Part shown: positions 43,080 through 54,173 of the stretch, piece by piece
Layout: the number at the start of each line of letters is the position of its first letter
Numbering within the stretch: the first letter of the stretch is position 1
NCBI GenBank assembly: GCA_021234155.1
Contig: JAJEKV010000509.1
Location: forward strand, 1 to 64,000
From: Isoetes taiwanensis
Taxonomy: Eukaryota > Streptophyta > Lycopodiopsida > Isoetales > Isoetaceae
DNA length: 64,000 nt
Reading direction: 5' to 3'
Translations under genes and position numbers: made by a program
Notes under the pieces: model-generated
What the model was told of the DNA's origin: nothing
The model's database searches: none
Seen by the model: the letters and a program-made list of their open reading frames with translations, nothing else

Positions 43080-43562
43080 TACGTTGAAGAGCCTAAAGAT
43101 CACTGCGGAGAAGTTTTGGCGGCACTGTCCAAACTCAGTGGTTTTGAATCCAGTTAGGCTTGTGATCAGCTCCACCCTCATAGATATCCCATGGCCGGGA
43201 ACAAGTTGGGCTGATTGGTTCTCTCTCTCCTCACGAGGCCAGCTCTAAGTTGGTTTGCTCCTTTATTGGAGAAAGGAGCCTTAGGGTTCAAGATTTTGCA
43301 TTTGCATTCTACTTGATTTCGAGGCATGCTTTGGAGACAGCGACCGTCGGCGCCTGGCGATCCACAAAACTTTGCAATCTAAGGCAAGGCTCTCACCCAG
43401 CTTCAGTATATGCATCAGAATTTCGTCAAATTGCGGTAGATACTGCTTGGGATGATGTTGCACTTCGAGATTGTTTTCGAATGGGGTTATGTGAGGATGT
43501 CAAGGACATGTTGTTGTCTATGGAAGATCCGCAGACTCTGGAAGAAGCCATCAAATTTGAGT
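43080..43562 (+). pseudogene. gag N-terminal and middle part, inverted relative to pol (family A)
   Basis: Plus strand: KFWRHCPN near 43115, frame-broken matrix/capsid-like sequence, then LCNLRQGSHPASVYASEFRQ, IAVDTAWDDVALRDCFRMGL, CEDVKDMLLSMEDPQTLEEA up to about 43555. This is the typical gag segment of Ty3 elements (L-QG--SV-EY-AEFR, GW-D-AL---F--GL---IKD-L). It points away from pol and runs straight into the inverted LTR end, so the 5' end of this element has been rearranged. Confidence 0.88.
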
Positions 43563-43719
43563 CTTCTAGGCATCTGTCTCGTGTTCCTGCTTGCCTTCGG
43601 GCCATTGTATTCTTGATTGCTGCTCATATATCAGATTCTTTGCCGATCTTGGCGTATTTCTTCCGTATTTCTTGCTTATTTTCCACGTATTTTCCTTGTT
43701 TTCGAGTATGTTCATGACA
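43563..43719 (+). repeat. inverted 3' part of the 5' LTR, family A
   Basis: Reverse complement of the segment 38474-38632. It should continue the 5' LTR on the minus strand but is flipped. The junction to gag has shared bases (GAG-CTTCTAGG in both partners), which suggests microhomology-guided joining. Confidence 0.88.
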
Positions 43720-43720
43720 G

Positions 43721-44062
43721 TTTGAACCGGAATGGTTCGACAAGAAGGAGGTGCCTTCTTATATATCTAAGCCAATGGTCAGGATCGCGCCACTCCAATG
43801 GATGAGATCGCGCCAAGTGTCGCGCATGCATTTAGGTTCTAGAATATTCTAGAACCTCCTGGAGATAGCCCCGCATATGAGAAAGACGTGAAGGAATATC
43901 TTTAATATATATCGGTAGCGCACTTGGCAAGGATGTATGACTTGCAACTGGAAGGTTGCGAGTTCAAACCTTGTCTTGTGCAACTACCCTTTTTGAATCT
44001 GTGTGACGACCATCTTTTGCACATACGAGTATAATGTTCGTAATACCCGTATGGTCGTCACA
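43721..44062 (-). repeat. 5' part of the 5' LTR, family A
   Basis: Normal orientation, collinear with 38645-38992, containing the heat-shock element (43834-43857) and the TATA box (43758-43765). The outer end TGTGACGACC is followed by the AACCT target duplication at 44063-44067. The PBS that should follow the LTR is missing because of the rearrangement. Confidence 0.92.
43834..43857 (-). promoter_or_regulatory. heat-shock element, 5' LTR A
   Basis: Same 24-bp palindrome as 38756-38779 with no change; core TTCTAGAATATTCTAGAA. Confidence 0.8.
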
Positions 44063-44067
44063 AACCT

Positions 44068-44355
44068 TATAAGCTCCACAATAGATCATAACCGAAGCTC
44101 CCACCAAATTCCTAAACTCCAAAACAATCCATGGCCAACAACAGCTATGGCCGGAGGCAATCGATGCAACACGTCAAAGCCGCTTAGGCTTCTAAACTCA
44201 ACATATGGCCGGACCTAGAAGCGTCCCAACCCACTTTCCCCTGCCTATCCCGTCCTCTACGATGCATCTCACCTGTCCGATATGCCACGTCAGCATAAAC
44301 CAATAGCCAAGACAATATTTCAACGGCCACGATTCAAGATAGTCCTCTGTAAGAA
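44068..44355. other. continuation of the region interrupted by family A
   Basis: This is the right flank of family A and belongs with 37054-38468. No gene. GC-richer, with GGCCGGA words; no other feature seen. Confidence 0.5.
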
Positions 44356-44385
44356 CTAGTAATGGTACCCAGCGTTGCTGGGCGT
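44356..44385 (-). mobile_element. Helitron-like 3' terminus
   Basis: On the minus strand: hairpin CCCAGC-AAC-GCTGGG, then TACCATTA, then CTAG followed by T. A GC-rich hairpin 8-12 bases before CTRR and insertion before a T are the defining marks of a Helitron 3' end. The body would extend to higher coordinates and so would include the polypyrimidine tract. The 5' TC end is not identified. Confidence 0.5.
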
Positions 44386-44429
44386 AAGTTGAGAGCTTGT
44401 AAATGTTTTGGGCTGCAGTGAGAAAAGCC

Positions 44430-46128
44430 CTATACTTTTCCCTTTCTGTTTCCCTTTCCCTTTTGCTCTATCCCGTATTTCACTTTTTCTTATTTTCTAT
44501 ACACTTTTCTTTTTCTTTTCAGTTTTTTCCCGTTTTTCGCATATGTTTCCTTGTTTCCCCACCTCTTTCCTTCATTTCCCTCTTCTTTTTTTCCAATAAC
44601 CTTTTTCCCTTTCCTTTTCCTCCTTTCCCCACCCTTTCCTTCTTCTCCTTTTTCCATGCCCTTCTCCTTTTTCCTTCACCTTTTTCCATGTCTTCTCTTT
44701 TCCCCATCCTTTTTCCATGCCTTCCCTTTTCCTCAATCTTTTTAGTCTTTTAGCTTTTTCCATGCCTATTTTCCCTTATCTTTTCCTCCATTTCCCAGCC
44801 TTTCACTCTTTTTTTTTTTTTTGAATGCCCTTTTCTCCTCCCTTTTTCTTTTTCTCCTCGAGATCCCATGCCCTTTTTACCTTCCCTTTTCCCATCTCCT
44901 CATCCTTTCTCCCTTCCCTTTTTCCTTTTCCTATTTTCTATGTTCCCTTTTTCTCTTCCCTTTTCCTATTTTTTTCCTCTTTTCTTTTCCCCCTCTCCCC
45001 TTTTCCTCATTTTTTCTTTTCCATTCTCTCTTTTCTTCCCTTTTTCCCTTCCCTTTTTTTTTCACCCCTTTCTTTTTTCCATTTTCGATGCTTTTTTTTC
45101 CTCCTTTTCCCACCATTTCCCTTCTTTTTTTTTTTTCGTCCGATTTTTTCTTTTTTTTCCTTTTCTTTTTCTTTTCCTTTTCTCATGTTTTCTTCCTCTT
45201 TTTCCTCTGCTCCCCCACTTCCCTTCCCTTTTCCCTTTCCTAATGATTTTTTTTTTTTTTCTACTATCTAATAGAACCTTTCCTCGTGCCATTTTTCCTT
45301 CCTTTCCTTTTCCTTTTTCCTTTTCCCAAGCCTTTCCACATTTGTTTTCTTTTCTTATTTTCCTATACTCATTTTCCTCTTTTCCCCACCCTTTCTCTCT
45401 TCCCCCTTTTTTTTTGCCTTTTTTTTTTTCTATTTCTCCGCCATTTTCCTCTTCCCTTTTATCTCATGCCCTTTCCCCTTCCTTTTTCTTGTTTCCCTTT
45501 TTCCCTTTTTCTCATGCCTTTTTTTCAGGTTCCCTTTCCCCCTTTTCCCTTTCCTTTTTCTTTCTTCTCACTTTCCCTTATTTCTTCCTTTCTCCCCATC
45601 CTTTTCTTGTTCTCCCTTTTCCCCTCTTCCTCATTTTCCCAATCTTTTACTCTTCCTCTTTTCTTGATGCGCTTTTTTCCTTCCATTTTCCTCTCTCTTT
45701 TTCGTTTTCGTTTTTCTTTTCCTTTTCCTATGCCATTTTTCCCTTCATTTTTCCTCTTTCTTCAACGCTTCTCTTTTTCTCCCTTTTCCCATGCCCTTTT
45801 TTTCTTCCATTTTTCCATGCTTTTTTTCTCCTCCCTTTTCCCCTTTCTTCAATCTTTCCTTTTTCCTTTTTTTTTTCTCGTGCCCTTTCCTCTTCCTTTT
45901 ACCACTTTATCTCTTCCCTTTTCCCTCGTGCCCTTTCCCCAGGTACCTTTTCCCCCTCCCCTTTTCTTTCTTCTTTCCTTTTTCATTTTTTCATACCTTT
46001 TTCTCTTCTCTTATCCCCACCCTTTTCCCTTTGCTTTTCTCCCTTTTCCCGTGCCTTTTTGCCCTTCACATTCTCTCTTGTCTCTTCCCTTTTCCTTTCC
46101 CCCCTTTTCCCTTTACCCCTTCCCCTTA
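44430..46128. repeat. 1.7 kb polypyrimidine (plus) / polypurine (minus) tract
   Basis: Almost only T and C on the plus strand, in words TTTTCCC, TTTCCTTTTT and the recurring TTTTCCCATGCC about every 40-60 bp. The long Phe/Ser/Pro/Leu ORFs in all three plus frames exist only because C/T sequence lacks stop codons. 45274-46033 is duplicated at 49910-50700. Such strand asymmetry favours triplex (H-DNA) formation. Confidence 0.9.
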
Positions 46129-46849
46129 AGAGATCAAAGTACGACCAATCATGGCGGTGGTAAGTCGTGCAATAAATCTCGGCCTTCGGATGCACTCAGA
46201 TGATCTCGACCATTCAAATTAGGGCTTGATCCAATCCAAGAATTACGGTATAACATTATAATATAAGATTAGCACCATCAGGTTGGATATCAGCTCTCTT
46301 CTTAACGGACGTATGCTAGCGGCATTCTTCGAGAGCATTGGCGATCGTTTCTGTATCGCGCATTCCTTAGCTTTGTTGTGCTCTCGATGATTGTCTAGTT
46401 TTCGAGCACTTAAATTTCAAGCTTTTCAAATGTTCTACCCCAAGTAGGGGAATCATTTTGTATTCAACGATTTTACAAAGCTCAATGAGAATACCACTTC
46501 ACTTCGGCCACTTGGTTATGTCCTAGGACCCATCCTAGGAATATAGAAATGCATGTGCTCCTAAATAAATGCATTGGACACACCCTATAATATTATCATA
46601 TATAGGAGGATGGTTTGGCGGCATCTAAGAAGGGTGGGGACCTTTCGTGTGGAACATGTCAACTCGTATGACACTTCTAACAACGAAATTTCCAACCCTC
46701 TTATAGTTGCTGCCTCTGCTACTTGAATCTTCAATAGGGCAATCAAATCCCCATGGTCTGATTAAGCCAATCAAATCCACACCATCAGATTAGGAAGGAA
46801 GGAAGTATATTTTAACGTCCATGGAGGCCAACTGGCCTATGAGACGGTT
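46129..46849. other. unassigned spacer
   Basis: No ORF above 60 codons fits a family and no repeat was seen, apart from an imperfect pair with CAATCAAATCC-CA-C near 46740-46790. Confidence 0.4.
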
Positions 46850-49800
46850 TTACAATATAGCGGAAAGTTTCCAAACACAAAATAAAACCACAGAAACCCT
46901 GTACAATGTGTCTCTACCACTGGGATGAAAAAAACCCCCGTGTGGGAGGGAAAACCCTTGTAGTAGGCGTTGAGAGACCCTATTTGGGCGCTCAAATTCC
47001 ACTGTCTTTGTGAGGACTCCACGGCGGTGGAGACTTTGTAGAATGTAGGGCCTTAAGGCGTGCCACCATTGGCGAAGCCATCGGTTGGTAATTGCTATCT
47101 CGAGCATCGAGATCGACATGCGGTTGCTTTCGGATGTGTGCATCTATTTGGGCATTCTGTAGAGCATGGTGTTCATCTTCTACTATCTGCATGTGACGGC
47201 GGCATAATCTCTCATCTTTTGGGGATTCCACGCCCTCCATCCAGTACCCAATCTGTCTCAATTCGGGATGGTGGGACCCTGTCCTTATTGCAGCTATAGC
47301 TCTTCATTTCTTGGTGGAAATGTGTGCCTTGAATCTTGGTGGGGGCGTGTTCCAGCGGCGGATTGACACGTATTATTGGCGGTGCTACTGTTTTGAGCTT
47401 TGCAAGGCGGGCATCCGCAGGCGACAAAGCGCGCATTCAAATGCAGCTTCTGCGATATCAGGCATATCCACAATGTGTTGATAGTCTATGGACCATCGTG
47501 CGAATCATCCCTACAATGCTCTTGCCATACTCTCTTGGGGCGTTGCGGCCCTTGTGCCAATAGCGAGCACAGGGGAGGAAGGCGTTGTGCATCCATTTGC
47601 GTCAACCTTATGGAAATCATAAGGTGCTGCGCGCCAGAAGAATCTTTGCGGGGGCCAAAAGCCGATCTCATCTGACAAAATTGGATAAGGCACCGTGTCT
47701 TGGCGGCCTAGAGCTGTATGTCGGGGAAAGCCTTACGCACCCTCTCTAGCTTATCCCAAGTACCCTTGCTAATCGGCGCCCCGGACCTCTACCCCATCTG
47801 GCGATGATGCGGTTCCGCGAGTGCTTTCGAAACAAAGTGTGCTTTTGTGTGCCCAATCGAGATCTGATTAATGACGGCTTTTACGCATTGCATCCACGGG
47901 GCTTTCCATCAGCCCGACCCTTCTTTCTACCACGGTCATCCCATAGCATGTTAGCATAGAAATCGATTCCCATATACTTAAAGGTCCTTACAACTTCCAT
48001 CCTTTGTCCTCGTAATAGAAGTGGGATATCATCTTGCCTTGAGGCCCAGCAGCGACTTGGTTTTACGCTGGTTGACTGTCATTCCGCTATATCGCAAATT
48101 GGTGAGAGCATCAAATGTTCTGCATACTCGGCTGTATGGGATAATAAGCCCGGATCGTGCGCATAGAGCAAGCTGTTTTTCTTGTATATGCCTCACGGCA
48201 GCTGCGGGCCACCACCTCCATGTTCTTGCATCCAGGTCTCCAACTTGTCAATATAGAGTCCAAAAAGCGTTGGAGATAACGGGCATCCCTGTTTAACCCC
48301 TATGGTGCTGGTCACCCGGTGGTCTGACGTAGGCAAAATGGCATATATTCCGTCATCAACCCGGTAGATGGCATACGCAAATCACATTGGGACATGTAGC
48401 TCCTGCAAGCATTGCCACAACAGGTCACGAGGGACCGTATCATATGGCGTCTTAAAATCCGCGAAACAACAATACGAGTCCGCGTCGTGCATTGCGGCTA
48501 ACTTCCATAAGGATTACGAGGTAAAAATATGATCATTAGGTGGGTGGGCGGGGGAAACACTGCACGGCCAACTACATGCACTCCAGTTTCCTCCACCCAT
48601 TGCGTTAACTTCTTCTCCAGCATCCCTGCTAGAAGTTTTGCGAGTAACGGGCTCACCATGATCATATGGTAGTTGGTGGAGTCATCCACGCTTTCGATCT
48701 TATGAATAGGGGTGACCTTGCTAACCATCCATTCTGCCGGGAGGCCCTCTCGATGGATGCGATTGATTATCCTGTCAAAGGTCGAGCAAAGCTGGCCCAC
48801 CCCATTTGAACGGCTTCGACTGCTGAAGTCCACGCAAGTCCTTTGCTTTACCATTAGCAAGATGCCTAAGACCACGGTGGATGTCGCCTCTGTAGTGTTT
48901 CTCCCTAGTTGATCGGCTTGCGTCGGCAATTGCTCTGGGGGTCATACAACTCCTCAACCGCTGTCTCCACTGGTGCTGCGGTAACATTTCAGTGGTTGAT
49001 GCCTCTTATATAGCACTCTCGCCCAAAAGGCTTTTGGCTCGAGTCATCGATAGATCAAACATGCGTTGCTGATTTTTCTGCAATGTGGCGATGCTTTTGG
49101 ATTTCAAGAATGCCTTATAGTCCGGTAATGGCTGTGGCGGGCTGTGGATCTAAGATGATCGTAGGTGACTCTTTAGAGCCTTACATTCCATGTCAAACCG
49201 GGGGTTTTGAGGGAATTACCGGTGTCCTGCGCGGGGAGCTTTCTTGCTGCAAAGCATTCTTGCGGCACAGCTGCGGTAAAGCCTTCACCAACCATTCACA
49301 CTTATCATGCATCAATCCCCTGTAGCTCACGTTCAAGCTCCACCTCATATCCTGCTTGCTTCCTATAGTTCGGGTTGTATCTCAAACCACGGGGGTGCCT
49401 GTCCTGTGGCCGCCCTTTGGCTGTGCCTCAATCAAAGTGACATAAAGTGGATAGTGGTGCGACAAAGTCTCTTCATCTCTTGTTCTGTGCCTCTCGCGAA
49501 AATATGAATGATATCCGGTTAAGCTTTGGAGCTGGGAGATAGTCCCACCTGCTGGCTCCACCGCCATGTAAACACGCAAGTGAAGCCCCCTGATCGCGGC
49601 CACCTGAGCATACCATTGCAGATCACCATGTCAAAGATCTGACATACTGGACCAACTCTATTCCAAAGGCTCCGGAGACTGTATCCTGGGAGCGTCTTGC
49701 ATGCTGGGATGCCTCCGTTTCTAACCAAAGTGGGTTGGAGTCAGCATTTCCCTGAAAGGTGACCGACTGGCACTGTGCCGTACGTGCATTGAAATCTCCC

Positions 49801-49905
49801 AATAAAAACACATGACCCTCCTGGCGATACTGCTCTATGTCATCATACAATTTCCTATAGGGCATATGCACATCTGTATCTGTCTGATGCACCCTGTAGA
49901 ACTTT
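46850..49905 (-). pseudogene. LINE relic 1: endonuclease, reverse transcriptase, zinc-finger end
   Basis: Minus strand, 5' to 3'. An APE-type endonuclease end is YDDIEQYRQEGHVFLLGDFN then ART (49850-49770), with a downstream HYPLYVTLIEAQP near 49450. RT start: IINRIHREGLPAEWMVSKVT, PIHKIESVDDSTNYHMIMVS, PLLAKLLAGMLEKKLTQWVE (48780-48590). Then GVKQGCPLSPTLFGLYIDKL (about 48310-48250) and LLYAHDPGLL near 48170-48140, where the catalytic YADD reads YAHD. 3' part: CRRHMQIVEDEHHAL (about 47210-47165), the zf-RVT-like end of plant LINEs. Frameshifts throughout. The 5' side is cut at 49905-49910 by the duplicated polypyrimidine tract. Confidence 0.85.
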
Positions 49906-49909
49906 TCCC

Positions 49910-50700
49910 GAACCTTTCCTCGTGCCCTTTTTCTTCCTTTCCTTTTCCTTTTTCCTTTTCCCAAGCCTTTCCACATTTGTTTTCTTTTCTTATTTTCCTA
50001 TACTCATTTTCCTCTTTTCCCCACCCTTTCTCTCTTCCCCTTTTTTTTGCCTTTTCTTTTTTCTATTTCTCCGCCATTTTCCTCTTCCCTTTTATCTCAT
50101 GCCCTTTCCCCCTTCCTTTTTCTTGTTTCCCCTTTTCCCTTTTTCTCATGCCTTTTTTTCAGGTTTTCTTTCCCCCTTTTCCCTTTCCTTTTTCTTTCTT
50201 CTCACTTTCCCTTATTTCTTCCTTTCTCCCCATCATTTTCTTGTTCTCCCTTTTCCCTTCTTCCTCATTTTCCCAATCTTTTACTCTTCCTCTTTTCTTG
50301 ATGCGCTTTTTTCCTTCCATTTCCCTCTCTCTTTTTCGTTTTCGTTTTCGTTTTCCTTTTCGTTTTCCTTTTCCTTTCCCTTTTTCTTTTCCTTTTCCTA
50401 TGCCATTTTTCCCTTCCTTTTTCCTCTTTCTTCAACGCTTCTCTTTTTCTCCCTTTTCCCATACCCTTTTTTTCTTCCATTTTCCATGCTTTTTTTCTCC
50501 TCCCTTTTCCCCTTTCTTCAATCTTTCCTTTTTCCTTTTTTTTCCCGTGCCCTTTCCTCTTCCTTTTACCACTTTATCTCTTCCCTTTTCCCTCGTGCCC
50601 TTTCCCCAGGTACCTTTTCCCCCTCCCCTTTTCTTTCTTCTTTCTTTTTTCATTTTTTCATACCTTTTTCTCTTCTCTTATCCCCACCCTTTTCCCTTTG
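49910..50700. repeat. second copy of the polypyrimidine tract
   Basis: Near-identical to 45274-46033 (both begin GAACCTTTCCTCGTGCC and end CACCCTTTTCCCTTTG), with an expanded (GTTTTC)n run near 50337-50380. It is inserted into or next to the LINE endonuclease. The long ORFs here are composition artefacts. Confidence 0.92.
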
Positions 50701-50800
50701 AAGACACGAGGAAAAGGGGAAGATGGAAAGGGAAAAAAGGGGAAGAGGAAAAGGGTGAGGAAAGGGAAAAATAGCATGGGAAAAAGGACGCATGTCTTGT
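50701..50800. repeat. polypurine stretch, inverted continuation
   Basis: At 50700 the strand bias flips: GAGGAAAAGGGGAAGATGG and similar words with GCATGGGAAAAAGG, i.e. the reverse complement of the tract unit. A C/T tract followed directly by a G/A tract forms a potential giant hairpin or marks an inversion joint. Confidence 0.75.
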
Positions 50801-50843
50801 CTTCTGTGCTTCTTCTCCAATCCTGTGATCTTGCAGTATATGT

Positions 50844-51098
50844 CTATTGTCCATTCACTTCATCTATACTCATGATTTGTGCTTGTTCCTGACATGTTCT
50901 GGCGTTTAGATCCCCTATTAGAATCATTGGTCCCTGTTCTTTCCATTTCATCATACTCTCCCCCAAGTCTAGCAATTCTAGTTTGTCGCTGTTTGGCGGG
51001 TAATATGCTATGATCAAAATTAAATCTTTTTTGTTTTGCAATTGAATACTCAATATCATGTATCTTTTATTGATATCCGAATGTAAAATATGTAGCAT
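50844..51098 (-). pseudogene. LINE relic 3: endonuclease fragment
   Basis: Minus strand: LSIQLQNKKDLILIIAYYPP, NSDKLELLDLGESMMKWKEQ, GPMILIGDLNARTCQEQAQI. YYPP and IGDLNART are hallmark blocks of the APE endonuclease of LINEs. It differs from relic 1 (LLGDFNART), so it is another copy or family. Confidence 0.8.
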
Positions 51099-51215
51099 AA
51101 TAACAGGGGGTTTTCTTTGTGTTTTTGTACGCTTTTCACTAAGGTTTTCCTATGATTTCGTGATGTATTCAAATGGATGTACTAATGCGTACATCTAGAG
51201 TGCACCATTTCCGAG
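51099..51215. other. spacer
   Basis: Nothing recognised. Confidence 0.4.
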
Positions 51216-51415
51216 CCATTGATTTTAGCCTTTTTTTTTTTCAATGGTCAACAACCAATGGCTCACAACAAAAGCCATTTTTTTTGTGCGTGTGGTGCAT
51301 AATGGGCACATGAAGGACCATCGATTTTAGCCTTTTTTTCCAATGGTCAACAACCAATGGCTCACAACAAAAGCCCTCTTTTTGTGTGTGTGATGCATAA
51401 TGGGCACATGAAGGG
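51216..51415 (+). repeat. 100-bp tandem duplication
   Basis: Copies 51216-51317 and 51318-51415 share GATTTTAGCC-T(n), CAATGGTCAACAACCAATGG, CTCACAACAAAAGCC and GCATAATGGGCACATGAAGG. They differ mainly in homopolymer length. The minus-strand ORF 51241-51441 is a by-product. Confidence 0.9.
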
Positions 51416-52067
51416 CTTGAAGGGCGCACATTTCTTATCATAACTTTTGATCCATCGCTCTGTTTGAGATGATTTTTATTGCGTTGGAAAGCTCTCTCCG
51501 ATATCTTTTTGATAATGTATGATATGGATATGTTTGGTTACGTTATCTATGCTAAAACAACAATTTTTTGGCCGGGTTTGGTAGGCTTTCACATCCTACC
51601 AGCTGATTAATACAGGATTGCGCTATTGGATATTGTTTTATGGCTCATTCCGAATGAAGCTTGCAAAAAATTACCATGCATTTTTAGATTTTGAGGGGGA
51701 GTTATTAAGCCAATTCAAGGCTTCTAGATCCTTGTGCTAACAAGCGAGAAAAAGTTTCCACTTTGGTTTCTCACCACAGAATCCATGGAGGCCAAAGGCT
51801 CTTTGTTAAATTCAGTTCAAAAATGTTTGTGTATGGGTGTTGCAAACTTTATGACTTTCAGAATAATGGGATCAATCTGCTCTATCTTTATGGTAACTTT
51901 TACTTATGTTATATTTGTTTTATTGTGATCAAATTCAAAAGCTACGGTGATGAAAGCCTCAAATGAATTCTAGTTTTTTTGGTTTGAATTCTAAATTTTT
52001 TTCACACACTAGGGGGCCAGGGGGGCGTCCTAAGGCCCCAGAAGGGCCAAAAAATTTTCTTTGCAAC
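51416..52067. other. unassigned spacer
   Basis: AT-rich. A 64-codon ORF (51734-51928) with hydrophobic C-terminus is not convincing. No repeat seen. Confidence 0.4.
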
Positions 52068-52673
52068 ACAAACCATTAACATCCAACATATAAAAATTAA
52101 ATCCCCCAACACATAACAACCAACACATAACAACCATTGACATTAACAACCAACACATAACTACCATTGACATTTAATTAACACAACCATTGGGTCCAAC
52201 ACATTTTAAATTAAAATCCCCTTAAACCCCCTTTTTGGTTTGGGTGTATATTCACCACGGGGGTGGGGTGGTAGGGGCGGCGAGAGCCCTCATAATTGTA
52301 TTTTGCATGTATGCGAAATCAACACCATATAGTATTAAAGCGAAATCTTATAGTATTTTAGAATCTTGTTATCTGATATAGCAAATTTTGTACTTGCATA
52401 TCCCACAAATGAGGAACTTTACGTACGGTGTAGATTAAGGAATAAGGGGTGAATATGCCTATCCAATAGCTCTCGTTGCCCGAAGTCACCCCCAAACCAA
52501 AGGGGGTTTAAGGGGGATTTTAATTTAAATGTGTTGGACCCAATGGTTGTGTGAATTAATGTCAATGGTAGTTATGTGTTGGTTGTTAATGTCAATGGTT
52601 GTTATGTGTTGGTTTATGTGTTGGTTGTTATGTGGGGGGATTTAATTTTTATATGTTGGATGTTAATGGTTTG
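52068..52673. mobile_element. foldback (long inverted repeat) element
   Basis: Arms of about 180 bp (52068-52246 and 52487-52673) are reverse complements: outer ACAAACCATTAACATCCAAC / TTGGATGTTAATGGTTTGT, inner TTAAACCCCCTTTTTGG / CCAAAGGGGGTTTAA. The unique middle of about 240 bp has no ORF. Inside the arms the unit AACCAACACATAAC is repeated a different number of times in each arm. Fits a foldback or MITE-type DNA element; target duplication not resolved. Confidence 0.8.
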
Positions 52674-53110
52674 TACATGCACTTTTTGCTATGCTTTCTT
52701 TCACATAGCAGGCTAGACCTGCGCTTCCTCTTCCTATCTTAAAATCCTTATCTTTCTAGCATGTGAATAGCTGATAACCCTCTTCCTCTGGCAGCCGCTT
52801 GATATTGTGTTCCCACGTCTCTACCAGACATATTATGTCACAGCTGTGGGCTCCTTCAAGCCGTTCTCCATCATCCAAGGGTATTCAGTGCAATTCCAGT
52901 ACCATATTGTCAGCGTCTCTTCCTTCGGGGTTTCTGTGTGTTCTGCCCCGTTGCCTACTCTTCTCGGTCACTTGCTGGTTTTTGTTATCGAGGTTGGGCC
53001 CATGATTCCGACTTGGGTCATTCGGTCTTCACTGGCCCCGCTTCCGCTTCTTTCTGCTACTCCAGGATGTATCGCTTCTAGGGCCATTTTCTAGAAAATA
53101 AGGTAAAAGA
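52674..53110. other. spacer, possibly 3' part of LINE relic 2
   Basis: Plus-strand ORFs (52799-53005, 52807-53094) show no family pattern. By position this should be decayed RT sequence of the minus-strand LINE that starts at 53110, but no RT motif is readable. Confidence 0.35.
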
Positions 53111-54173
53111 AAAGGGGGAGGGAGGAAAAGTGTAGGGAGCGTCACAGCGAGGTATCTGCCTTTCTTATTCTTGAGGAAGGAGCGGTATTGACTGATGGCC
53201 TGTGGGCAGGAGGTGGGATCAGTGACTTGCCGGAGTTTGCGTTTGAGCTCCCGACACTCATCATCAAACCATCTGTTGCGGGGGAAGGTGGTAGCACCCG
53301 AGGATCTCCGTGAGCGGCCTCTCCCAAAGTATCTCTCAACAGCTGTCAGAATCAGATGAGTCAGGTAGAGATTGATGTTGAAGTGTGGGGAGTTGCAATA
53401 GTCCCGCCAGATCATGCTCAAGCAGCTGGGCATAGGTCCCTGCATGGTCGTAGTCCAGGCGCAGCTGAGGCACCTGGGGTCTTGAGGCAGTAGATGCACG
53501 GGGAGCCTGCCAATGTGCATGCACGAACAGGGGCTGGTGGTCTGAGTCCACTTCCTCATCCCGAGTGTCTATTCCAATGGAAAAATGGGTAACCAGGTGC
53601 AGACCCTATTCCTCAACCAGCAGGTAATCCACCACACTGAAGCCGCCCCCTTGGTTCTCCTCTTTGCCAGGGGCCCAAATTTTGGGACCTGCTCTACTCA
53701 TGTGCGTGCATTAAAGTCGCCAAGCAACATAACCTTGCCCAACTGCTTGTGCTGCTGTATGTCAGATATAGATCGACATAGGGCTCCAATCGGTCCACAC
53801 CGGAATGAGTGTTATAAAAGTTGCTCTCGGCATGTGGAAAGTAGCATGCTGCTATGAAGAGGAGGCTGCCACTGTCATGCTGCACGTGCACCCACAAGTA
53901 GCGATTGTACCTGTCCGTTTTGTGCAGCGAGATTGAGTGTCGCACGGTTGCACGATAGTGGCAGGCAACCCCCCCATGCCCTTGCTTGCCTGTGCACTCG
54001 TTGAACACCGAAAAATGCAGATAGCCTAGGAGGTTTGGCAGTCTGTGCCCTGCATGTTCCCATGTTTCCATGAGGAAAATGAGATCCATATCTGGTGCAA
54101 TAGAGTTGAGACTCTTCCCTTTCTGCCAAGGGAAGCCCCGACAGTTCCAAGATACCATCTGGAGGCACAATTC
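53111..54173 (-). pseudogene. LINE relic 2: ORF2 endonuclease and linker
   Basis: Minus strand: MCLQMVSWNCRGFPWQKGKS at 54170 opens the APE endonuclease, followed by DLIFLMETWEH, GHGGVACHYRA, LLFIAACYFPHAESNFYN and, in a shifted frame, a VMLLGDFNART-type position near 53730. The endonuclease-RT linker FPRNRWFDDECRELKRKLRQ and QYRSFLKNKKGRYLA lies at 53285-53160. Frameshifted and cut before the RT. Confidence 0.85.

Noticed and set aside
44868-46163. 431-codon plus-strand ORF of Phe/Ser/Pro/Leu (also 305 codons at 45286 and 320 codons at 49812)
   Set aside because: Open only because polypyrimidine DNA has almost no stop codons; all three frames are open and no domain is present.
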